Shown one piece after another: positions 13,609-18,995 of a stretch of DNA of 18,995 nucleotides (within the stretch, counting starts at the first letter, position 1; the number at the start of each line of letters is the position of its first letter). Location: the NCBI GenBank assembly GCA_045658225.1, contig JAZOUO010000108.1:1-18995 (forward strand). The letters are read 5' to 3'. Origin of the DNA: SVTX01 sp045658225 (GTDB lineage Bacteria; Bacillota; Clostridia; Oscillospirales; CAG-272). The notes beneath the pieces are model-generated. The model saw only the letters and a program-made list of their open reading frames with translations. It made no database searches and was not told where the DNA came from. Made by a program: the position numbers and the translations under genes.

Positions 13609-13672
13609 TACTATAAGTCCGTTGATTGCTTATAGTACGGATTTTGTATTCAAGTCGGATTGGCTTAGCCAA
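13609..13672. other. Structured intergenic sequence, possible pseudoknot
   Basis: TACTATAAG (13609-13617) pairs with CTTATAGTA (13629-13637). TCCG in the loop (13618-13621) is complementary to CGGA just outside the stem (13638-13641), an H-type pseudoknot topology. A separate palindrome, TTGGCT-T-AGCCAA, follows at 13660-13672. The 13527-13690 stretch carries no gene that I can support. The structure is seen; its function is unknown, and chance is possible. Confidence 0.3.
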
Positions 13673-13691
13673 AGCGGGTCATATGAGACTG

Positions 13692-13726
13692 AAAACCCGA
13701 ATAGACTTTGTGTCCGTTCGGGTTTT
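13692..13726 (-). terminator. Terminator at the end of the ABC transporter operon
   Basis: AAAACCCGAA (13692-13701) pairs with TTCGGGTTTT (13717-13726) across a 15-base loop. The T and A runs on both sides allow termination in either direction. It lies 36 bases beyond the permease stop (13763) and before the tRNA region, so its main role is probably to end the minus-strand transporter operon. Confidence 0.7.
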
Positions 13727-13762
13727 TCTTGTTTAAGCAATAGTTTTAAATTGTGATTGGCT

Positions 13763-14494
13763 CTACTGTTTCTTCATTTGTTTGAGGAACATCAGTACAG
13801 CTGCGGTGAGTACAACTACCGCATATCCAAGCACCCACCACAAGTGAGAAAGAGCTACGCATAGGTCGCCCGAAATAACTGCTCGCTCCATTTCTACGGC
13901 GTGGACGAAGGGAAGGGCGTATGCAATCTTTTTGAACACACCGCCCACAAGCTCAAGGTCAAACCAGATGCCTGAGAGCCACGCGGAGAGATTGGTCAGA
14001 AGCGCGCCGCAGATTCCACCGACTTGTTTATCGTTGAATATACTGCCGCAGAGAAGGCCAAGTCCTATATACAAAAGTGCGATGGGAATGATAAAGACAA
14101 TGGCGAGCAGAATATTTACGCTTATCTCAAGCTTCAATATTACCGCAAAAATATAGCACGCCACGCCCTCAGCCAAGGCTATGGGTATTAGGGGCAGAGT
14201 ATAGCCGAGAATGAAATCCACGGGTGTCATTGGCGTTGTGTAAAGACGGGACATAAAGCTGCTTTGTCTGTCCTTTGCGATGACGGTCGCGGAGAACAGA
14301 GTCATAAACGCGAGCCCGAATACAGCCACGCCGGGCGCGAGGTGCTGTATTTCAAACAAACTTACGGGGATATTTGCCTGAATTGCGCTGAGCAATAGCA
14401 AAAGCACTACCGGAAATCCAAAAAGAAAGCAGAGGTTTAATGGGTCGCGCACAATTTCCTTGAAATTTCTCTTTGCAAAGGTCAACATTCTCAT
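13763..14494 (-). CDS. ABC-2 type transporter permease (DrrB/YhfK-like)
   Basis: 243 residues with about six membrane-spanning segments, including LCFLFGFPVVLLLLLSAI, VAVFGLAFMTLFSATVI, LPLIPIALAEGVACYIFAVI, ILLAIVFIIPIALLYIGLGL, and a final LGYAVVVLTAAVLMFL. The N-terminal MRMLTFAKRNFKEIVRDPLN is the usual cytoplasmic start of ABC-2 permeases, and the middle DRQSSFMSRLYTTPMTPVDFI loop is the part that couples to the ATPase. It is probably the membrane half of a drug or lipid exporter. The start overlaps the ATPase stop by 4 bases, indicating translation as a pair. Confidence 0.9.
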   Translation of the reverse strand: MRMLTFAKRNFKEIVRDPLNLCFLFGFPVVLLLLLSAIQANIPVSLFEIQHLAPGVAVFGLAFMTLFSATVIAKDRQSSFMSRLYTTPMTPVDFILGYTLPLIPIALAEGVACYIFAVILKLEISVNILLAIVFIIPIALLYIGLGLLCGSIFNDKQVGGICGALLTNLSAWLSGIWFDLELVGGVFKKIAYALPFVHAVEMERAVISGDLCVALSHLWWVLGYAVVVLTAAVLMFLKQMKKQ

Positions 14495-15219
14495 TTCGCC
14501 ACCCCCCTAACTATGCTGATAAAGGCTTGCTCAAAATTATTCGCTTGAGCAAGTTTCTTAATGTTTTCAGCGGTGTCGCAGACAAGCAGCTTGCCATCCT
14601 TCATAATGGCAATACGGTCGGAGAGCGCCTCTGCCTCCTCCATATAGTGTGTTGTCAAGATGATAGTGACTTTGCCCTTTAATGCGCGGATAATATCCCA
14701 AAGCTCGCTTCGCGCGATAACGTCAAGACCCAGAGTTGGTTCGTCGAGAAATAAAATCTGCGGCTCACTTATAAGAGCCATAGCGATACTGAGTCTACGT
14801 TGCCATCCGCCCGACAGCTTTCCTGCCTTTCTTGAAATTATGCTGTCAAGACCGAGGAGAGAGGTAAGCTCGCTGATTTTTTTCTCTCGCATATTTTTAT
14901 CAAATCCGTAAATTCCGCATATCAGCTCAAGATTCTCGCGCACCGAAAGTGCGGGGGCAATGGCGGTTTCCTGCGGAGATACTGCGATCATAGATTTAAC
15001 TGCCGACGTGTCCTTAAGTATGCTTTTGCCGTTCAGATAAGCGTCACCGCTTGTGGGCTGAGTAAGACACGACAGCATTTTTATAGTCGTAGTTTTACCT
15101 GCGCCGTTGACGCCGAGCAGGGAAAACAACTCGCCTGACTCAATACAGAGCGAGAGATTGTCAACCGCGAGAACGTCTTTATATTTTTTGGTAAGTCCTT
15201 CAATTTTTATTGCGCTCAT
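14491..15219 (-). CDS. ABC transporter ATP-binding protein
   Basis: 242 residues with a complete nucleotide-binding domain: Walker A GVNGAGKTT (36-44), Q-loop at Gln83, signature LSGGW (135-139), Walker B ILFLDE (155-160), D-loop GLD and switch His191 (TTHYMEEAEALSDRIAIM). The signature has W where Q is usual (LSGGQ), a common variant in DrrA-like exporters. It energises the permease encoded next. AGGAGG lies just before the start, and the gene begins 2 bases after the TetR stop, so all three genes form one operon controlled by the regulator. Confidence 0.93.
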   Translation of the reverse strand: MSAIKIEGLTKKYKDVLAVDNLSLCIESGELFSLLGVNGAGKTTTIKMLSCLTQPTSGDAYLNGKSILKDTSAVKSMIAVSPQETAIAPALSVRENLELICGIYGFDKNMREKKISELTSLLGLDSIISRKAGKLSGGWQRRLSIAMALISEPQILFLDEPTLGLDVIARSELWDIIRALKGKVTIILTTHYMEEAEALSDRIAIMKDGKLLVCDTAENIKKLAQANNFEQAFISIVRGVAK

Positions 15220-15221
15220 TC

Positions 15222-15785
15222 CTATACCTCCTCAGACAAATGTCTTGCGCGAACACCTTGGTATATGTCCGTCATCATATCGCTGATGCGCTCCCAATCA
15301 AGCGAAAGATAAGACGTAGCGAGCATGGTCGCTATGCCGTGAACGAATGCCCACATCTCAAAATGCACAAGCTCTGCCTTTTCTTTTGAAATATTGTTTG
15401 CTTTCATAATTATTTCAACAGACGCCTCAAAGTCGGGTGATGCCACAAATTCCTCGCCATCTCTGTTGCGCATAAAAAGTAGCCTAAAAAACCCTTTTTC
15501 CTCTTTGGCAAAACGTATGTATGCCATACCGTAAGCCTTATACGTGGGATATTTTCCACTCTGTGCTTCGTTCTGAAGAAAGCTGAGGTACAACTCGTAT
15601 GCAGCGGCAATAACCTCGCTCTGCAATTGCTCCATTGTTGTGAAGTTGGAGAATATCGGCTGCGTTGAGCAGTTCAATGCAGACGCAATAGCTCTAGCGT
15701 TGATAGCCTGCTCACCGTTTGTTCTCACAAGCTCAAGAGCAGTATTGATAATGTCTGATTTTGTAATTTTCACCTTAGGTGGCAT
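15222..15785 (-). CDS. TetR-family transcriptional regulator
   Basis: 187 residues from the ATG at 15785. This start is preferred over an ATG 12 codons upstream because GGAGG lies directly before it and MPPKVKITKSDIINTALELV is the normal family beginning. Residues 1-50 are the TetR helix-turn-helix (ARAIASALNCSTQPIFSNFTTMEQL). The C-terminal part is helical, ligand-binding, and of the TetR_C_33/WHG-like sort (FFRLLFM, FEMWAFVHGIATMLATSYL). It is expected to repress its own operon with the two ABC genes until an exported compound binds. A palindrome at 15801-15828 sits between its promoter and the start. Confidence 0.9.
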   Translation of the reverse strand: MPPKVKITKSDIINTALELVRTNGEQAINARAIASALNCSTQPIFSNFTTMEQLQSEVIAAAYELYLSFLQNEAQSGKYPTYKAYGMAYIRFAKEEKGFFRLLFMRNRDGEEFVASPDFEASVEIIMKANNISKEKAELVHFEMWAFVHGIATMLATSYLSLDWERISDMMTDIYQGVRARHLSEEV

Positions 15786-15800
15786 AATTACCTCCATAAA

Positions 15801-15828
15801 ATAGCAATCGTTATATATCAATTGTTAT
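15801..15828. promoter_or_regulatory. Palindromic operator of the TetR-ABC operon
   Basis: A 28-base imperfect palindrome (arms ATAGCAATCGTTATA and TATCAATTGTTAT) begins 15 bases before the TetR start and overlaps the -10 box. Most positions of the two arms match after reverse complementing. Size, symmetry and position are those of an autorepressor site for the TetR protein. Confidence 0.65.
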
Positions 15829-15855
15829 TTTATCACAAGTTGATATGCTTGTCAA
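15827..15855 (-). promoter_or_regulatory. Promoter of the TetR-ABC operon
   Basis: On the minus strand, TTGACA (15850-15855), 17 bases and TAAAAT (15827-15832) form a near-consensus promoter. The -10 box touches the palindrome at 15801-15828, so a bound repressor would block the polymerase. Confidence 0.75.
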
Positions 15856-15872
15856 TAGCTTTTATAAAAAAG

Positions 15873-15895
15873 CCCTCGTTCAAAAATAACGAGGG
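15873..15895 (-). terminator. Terminator after the DUF5722 gene
   Basis: CCCTCGTT (15873-15880) pairs with AACGAGGG (15888-15895) with a 7-base loop. On the minus strand the stem is followed by CTTTTTT. It lies 9 bases past the stop of the gene at 15905-17503 and separates it from the TetR operon promoter. Confidence 0.85.
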
Positions 15896-15904
15896 TAGGA
15901 TGCC

Positions 15905-17503
15905 TTATGAATTTATTATATCCTTAAAATAGTCCGTAGGATCGGGTGTGGGTGGAGATACAAGGCTATCAAACAGCTCGGCGCCTATATATTCGCGAGC
16001 CTCGTTTATCCAAGTCTGCTCGCGCTCGCTTTCCATATCGCGAATGGCGTAGCATATTTTTTTGTAATCGCCTGGGATTATAAGCAGATGCATATCATCG
16101 GCGTAGCCATTTTCATAACGCAGTCCCATATACAGACTTGATTCATCATCAAGTGGCATATCTGCGTAGCGATTGATAATAAACCAATCAAGATTTTTGG
16201 AATTGCGGAGCTTGACGTATGCCAAAACAAATGAATATGCACCCTTGTTTTCAGTCTCGGGGTCATCGGTTCTCGTGTGGAAGCCCTGCTCATCGAACAC
16301 GACGCGACGGGTTTTACTGCGGAATTTGAATTCGTCAAGCTCAACTACGTGCTGCCACATCTCCATATTTTTCATAGTGATACGAATAGTATCAAACGAA
16401 TACGTTGCCGTAGTATCGTTATAAAAATCGCACAGAGAGAGATTTTCGGGGTATGGATGGGCGGCGATGCCCCAATCAAAATCTCCGTCGCGGCGGGAGT
16501 ATTTTGCAAGATATGCGAGACACTCGCGCGCGGTGTAATATCGCATCTCGTCGGGCTTGAGACGCATATTGAAGTGGTGATCAAGCGAGATGTTTACACG
16601 GCTGTGCGCGTAGTATTTACGCGCTATAAGGTGCGCAAGACGGAGCTGCTGCGTGTATTCCTCCATATAGTTCTCGCACGTCATAGGGCCGCAGTTATGC
16701 CACGTGTCGGGAGTGTTTACCTCGTTGCCGACGTCAAGCACGTGAGCGCAGCAAAGAGGGGATGATCTATCTACGTAGCGAGCGCAGATAAAGTCCACGA
16801 ATGCGCAGTACATATCAAGTCCCGCCTCGGTCCGAATGTTGAACGCGCTCATCTCCTCGTTAAATCCCACATCCTCATACGCGGGATGCAGAATTATCTT
16901 CATAAGGTCGTCGTCCGAGCCACACAAGCGGTAGCTCGGTCTGTTGATAAGTCTTATAAGACAGGGCACGTCACGCTTGATGCAGGGAAGCATAAGCTTG
17001 TCGTAAAGGTCCATAAATTTGCGGTCGAAATAATACTTTTTGCCGTTATAGATATGTATTATATCGTTTTCCTCAGGCGTTAGCTTCTGTATCCACGCGC
17101 AGTTTACCTCGGTCATCATACAGCCAAAGCCCATATAGTCGTAGTCATATTCCTCGGACGTCACCCACGTGCCCACAGGCTTTTTTACGGCAGGCTCGAC
17201 GGAGTTATCGCGGCAGAAATCGGCAGAGAAGTCTGTCACGTATCTGACGCCTTTGACAAGGCTTCCGTCTGCATTGACATCAAACCGACAAGTGAGCAAG
17301 TCGTAGCTTCCGACGAATCGGGGGAATACGATATGCCCGTCGCGTACAAGGGAGCTTTCGCTAATCAGACGCCCTATGTGCTTTTGCTCCGCGTCGCCGC
17401 GGAGAAGCGGCACGTATGCGCCTGCGGATATATTGTCCGCGCCCACGCCGTCAATGTGGATAAGTATTTCATTTTGTTTTGCTATTATGCGATCTATTTT
17501 CAT
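15905..17503 (-). CDS. DUF5722-family, glycoside-hydrolase-like protein
   Basis: 532 residues with no signal peptide or membrane segment, so probably cytoplasmic. The pattern is that of a TIM-barrel glycosidase of the clan A kind. GNEVN at 259-263 gives Asn260-Glu261, the usual acid/base pair at the end of strand 4. WGIAAHPYP (344-352) is a conserved active-site strand, and VVFDEQGF offers Glu405 as the likely nucleophile at strand 7. The N-terminal 100 residues look like a beta-sandwich. I recognise it as DUF5722, whose substrate is not established to my knowledge. GGGAGG precedes the start, a promoter lies at 17533-17561, and the gene stands alone between two terminators. Confidence 0.75.
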   Translation of the reverse strand: MKIDRIIAKQNEILIHIDGVGADNISAGAYVPLLRGDAEQKHIGRLISESSLVRDGHIVFPRFVGSYDLLTCRFDVNADGSLVKGVRYVTDFSADFCRDNSVEPAVKKPVGTWVTSEEYDYDYMGFGCMMTEVNCAWIQKLTPEENDIIHIYNGKKYYFDRKFMDLYDKLMLPCIKRDVPCLIRLINRPSYRLCGSDDDLMKIILHPAYEDVGFNEEMSAFNIRTEAGLDMYCAFVDFICARYVDRSSPLCCAHVLDVGNEVNTPDTWHNCGPMTCENYMEEYTQQLRLAHLIARKYYAHSRVNISLDHHFNMRLKPDEMRYYTARECLAYLAKYSRRDGDFDWGIAAHPYPENLSLCDFYNDTTATYSFDTIRITMKNMEMWQHVVELDEFKFRSKTRRVVFDEQGFHTRTDDPETENKGAYSFVLAYVKLRNSKNLDWFIINRYADMPLDDESSLYMGLRYENGYADDMHLLIIPGDYKKICYAIRDMESEREQTWINEAREYIGAELFDSLVSPPTPDPTDYFKDIINS

Positions 17504-17532
17504 AAACGCCTCCCAAAAGACTGTCTGTATTG

Positions 17533-17561
17533 ATTATATCAAGATTTTTGGATTAAATCAA
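17533..17561 (-). promoter_or_regulatory. Promoter of the DUF5722 gene
   Basis: TTGATT (17556-17561), a 17-base spacer and a perfect TATAAT (17533-17538) lie on the minus strand, about 30 bases before the start codon. This matches a single-gene transcription unit. Confidence 0.7.
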
Positions 17562-17610
17562 GTATAAAATCAAATAATTCGGTTATTTAACGGATAGAAA
17601 CAAAAGACAA

Positions 17611-17633
17611 GAGCCGAGCAATAATCTCGGCTC
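17611..17633 (-). terminator. Terminator after the DtxR-like gene
   Basis: GAGCCGAG (17611-17618) pairs with CTCGGCTC (17626-17633), extendable by A-T pairs, with a 7-base loop. On the minus strand it follows the DtxR-like stop (17640) after only a few bases, and the downstream side reads CTTGTCTTTTG. It isolates this gene from the next one. Confidence 0.75.
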
Positions 17634-17639
17634 TTATAT

Positions 17640-18005
17640 TTACTTATTTTCAAGACTTTTCTTTATCGCGTTGATGCTCTCAACACTGATTACGTGCTCT
17701 ATTTTGCACGCATCCTCGGACGCAATATCATCAGGAACGCCCATTGATATAAGCCAATTTGATATAAGCGTGTGTCGCTCCATTATTTTCTCAGCTATCT
17801 CGCGACCCGAATCAAGAAGGATAATATGTCCGTCCTTGTCGGTCTCAATATATCCGTTCTCGCGCAGATTTTTCATAGCAATGCTGACGCTGGGTTTTGA
17901 AAAATCAAGCTCGTTTGCTATGTCTATTGCTCTGACAGAGCCGTTTCTCATTTGCAGACGGAGAATGGTCTCAAGATAATTTTCCGCTGATTCGTGTATT
18001 TTCAT
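17640..18005 (-). CDS. DtxR/MntR-family metal-dependent regulator
   Basis: 121 residues. ESAENYLETILRL (5-17) and VRAIDIANELDFSKPSVSIAMKNL (24-47) form the N-terminal winged helix-turn-helix characteristic of the iron- or manganese-dependent repressors. Residues 70-121 are the dimerisation domain, where MERH and DACKIEHVIS carry the metal ligands; the CX2EH pattern equals that of the DtxR primary site. There is no C-terminal SH3-like domain, as in MntR. A strong AAAGGAGG precedes the start. No metal transporter lies next to it in this window, so its target genes, such as a feoB- or mntH-type importer, must be elsewhere. Confidence 0.88.
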   Translation of the reverse strand: MKIHESAENYLETILRLQMRNGSVRAIDIANELDFSKPSVSIAMKNLRENGYIETDKDGHIILLDSGREIAEKIMERHTLISNWLISMGVPDDIASEDACKIEHVISVESINAIKKSLENK

Positions 18006-18033
18006 TTTCCGCCTCCTTTGATTACTTTATTTT

Positions 18034-18062
18034 ATTGTATCACATTATCTCAAAAAATGCAA
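18034..18062 (-). promoter_or_regulatory. Probable promoter of the DtxR-like gene
   Basis: TTGCAT (18057-18062), 17 bases and TACAAT (18034-18039) lie on the minus strand, about 29 bases before the start codon. A weaker alternative pairing uses TTGACT a few bases upstream. No clear metal-box palindrome is visible. Confidence 0.5.
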
Positions 18063-18070
18063 TAGTCAAT

Positions 18071-18778
18071 TCAAATGAAAAGAATACTGCCCACGTCGTA
18101 TAGCCCCTCGTCAGATAAGGAGATGACGTTTTTGCCGTGAGCCTTGCAAAATTCAACTATTTTATCTCCGTCGGGGTGCAGGGAAATGTCGCCGCAAAAA
18201 TATATATTTTTTCCGTCGCCGCCCGACGCACCGCCGATAAAGCCGCAGTCGTAGCCACGCAGCCCTACGCCATCAGCAGACACGAGCAGAGCATCAATGT
18301 TGTGTTCCACGCAAGCCTTATAAATAGATTTGTCCGATGTGATAATAGCGTTATCATCCACCTTGCAGACGGAACATTTTGTATATCCCTGATTTGTGTG
18401 GATAATCTCAAGCTTTTGGGACGTCGCCTCGGCTGATATGAGCTTTGATACTGTGTTTTTGTTGCACAAAAGTCTATCTCCAAGCAGGACGCAATTAAAA
18501 ATCACGTCGCAAGGGTATTCTGCCGACGTAGGCTCGCCCGACACAACAAGCTCAAGCCCCGAAATATCTGCTATTTTATCAATTATACCTTTGTTGCTCT
18601 GATAATACCCGACGTGGCAAAAAAGCTTGCCAAAGCAAAAAAACACAAGCATATCGGGGTGCGCAGAGACGGGCTCTGCAAGATGTTCTGCGCGCGGCAT
18701 AGATATGACATCAAAGCCAAGCTCTTGCAAGCAGGAGAGGGATGCATGTGGGATTCTGCAATCAACTATTGCTACCAT
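18071..18778 (-). CDS. Conserved hypothetical protein, DUF6873-like
   Basis: 235 residues without signal peptide or membrane segments. The sequence has repeated beta-alpha units and conserved blocks such as HTNQGYTKCSVCKVDDNAIITSD, VGLRGYDCGFIGGASG (about 170-185) and FCGDISLHPDGDKI. I associate the GYxxGFIGGASG and GDxxxHPD motifs with DUF6873, proposed to adopt a fold like guanidino-group-modifying enzymes. Several cysteines are present, but I cannot point to a proven catalytic one. TTGGAGG precedes the start. Its neighbour upstream is rpmB, beyond a weak hairpin. Function is unknown. Confidence 0.65.
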   Translation of the reverse strand: MVAIVDCRIPHASLSCLQELGFDVISMPRAEHLAEPVSAHPDMLVFFCFGKLFCHVGYYQSNKGIIDKIADISGLELVVSGEPTSAEYPCDVIFNCVLLGDRLLCNKNTVSKLISAEATSQKLEIIHTNQGYTKCSVCKVDDNAIITSDKSIYKACVEHNIDALLVSADGVGLRGYDCGFIGGASGGDGKNIYFCGDISLHPDGDKIVEFCKAHGKNVISLSDEGLYDVGSILFI

Positions 18779-18800
18779 ATAAAACCTCCAAGGTATGAGT

Positions 18801-18829
18801 AAAGGGCGCTTCCGAAGAACACGCCCTTT
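18801..18829 (-). terminator. Terminator after rpmB
   Basis: AAAGGGCG (18801-18808) and CGCCCTTT (18822-18829) form a stem with a 13-base loop. On the minus strand this follows the L28 stop by 28 bases and is followed by only a short T run (TTTACTC), so termination may be partial and some read-through into the DUF6873-like gene is possible. Confidence 0.6.
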
Positions 18830-18857
18830 GACTGTAAATATGGAAACCTACGCTAAA

Positions 18858-18995
18858 TTATGCGCGGTTAACTTTGCCCGAACGAAGGCAACGGGAGCAT
18901 ACCGCAACGGTCTTGGGTGTACCGTCAACTATAGCCTTTACCTTGCGGATATTGGGCTTCCAAGTTCTGTTTGTTTTTCTGTTAGAGTGGGAAAC
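18858..18995 (-). CDS. rpmB: Ribosomal protein L28, partial (5' end beyond the window)
   Basis: The minus strand from the window edge to a stop at 18858-18860 encodes the last 45 residues of ribosomal protein L28. It begins VSHSNRKTNRTWKPNIRKVK and continues with a short beta-rich segment ending VCSRCLRSGKVNRA. The SHSN-KT-R-W-PN block is diagnostic, and the CSRC pair is the second half of the zinc-binding cysteine set of the zinc-type L28. Full L28 is about 60-63 residues, so roughly 17 N-terminal residues lie outside. It is a component of the large ribosomal subunit and marks this end as core chromosome. Confidence 0.93.
   Translation of the reverse strand, partial: VSHSNRKTNRTWKPNIRKVKAIVDGTPKTVAVCSRCLRSGKVNRA

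Noticed and set aside
16277..16765. 162-residue plus-strand reading frame inside the DUF5722 gene
   Set aside because: It is antisense to a well-supported family member, lacks a ribosome binding site and shows no recognisable domain.
1..18995. CRISPR array
   Set aside because: No regularly spaced 24-40 base direct repeats with unique spacers were seen. The only phased repeats are the 7-base GTTGCAC units, which are too short and too close.

Overview
The window looks like a chromosome segment from a low-GC Gram-positive bacterium of class Clostridia, probably an uncultured gut lineage. The order (for example Christensenellales or Oscillospirales) is only a guess. The basis is strong AGGAGG-type ribosome binding sites, TTGACA-17-TATAAT promoters, hairpin-plus-T terminators, a CCA-encoding tRNA-Pro and the protein families present (DUF5722, a DUF6873-like protein, DtxR/MntR, L28). 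No taxonomic search was possible.

Region 1 (about 1-5186) is a defence operon on the plus strand, with a clear promoter at 101-129. It encodes a small Cro/C1-type controller, a cytosine-5 DNA methyltransferase, a PD-(D/E)XK endonuclease, a second cytosine-5 methyltransferase, a NudG/MutT-like Nudix hydrolase and a TIR-coiled-coil protein. Three of the junctions overlap (4, 4 and 11 bases), so the Nudix and TIR genes are wired into the restriction-modification (R-M) transcript. This is the best candidate for an under-described composite system.

Region 2 (about 5187-13046) is a one-direction row of mostly unrelated single genes: a headless TipAS domain, a GIY-YIG-like protein sitting in front of the tail of a second TipAS gene, a radical SAM protein, an HNH protein with five helical repeats, two GNAT acetyltransferases, two P-loop kinase-like proteins, a flavodoxin-like reductase, a DAPG-hydrolase-like protein, a 25-residue stub of peptide deformylase, and a GIY-YIG protein cut off in its catalytic motif. 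Base composition shifts from gene to gene. It reads as a landing zone that has gathered genes and gene fragments.

Region 3 (about 12966-13526) holds an antisense N-terminal remnant of a tyrosine integrase, three phased GTTGCAC repeats, a terminator, a complete tRNA-Pro(GGG) on the minus strand and its promoter. The first 20 bases of the window repeat part of this tRNA (17 of 19 bases). Bases 1 to about 13430 are therefore best read as a decayed genomic island inserted at the 3' end of tRNA-Pro, with att-like repeats at both ends.

Region 4 (about 13530-18995) looks like ordinary chromosome, all on the minus strand: a TetR-ABC ATPase-ABC permease operon with a palindromic operator, a DUF5722 glycosidase-like protein, a DtxR/MntR-type metal-dependent regulator, a DUF6873-like hypothetical protein and the 3' end of rpmB (ribosomal protein L28).
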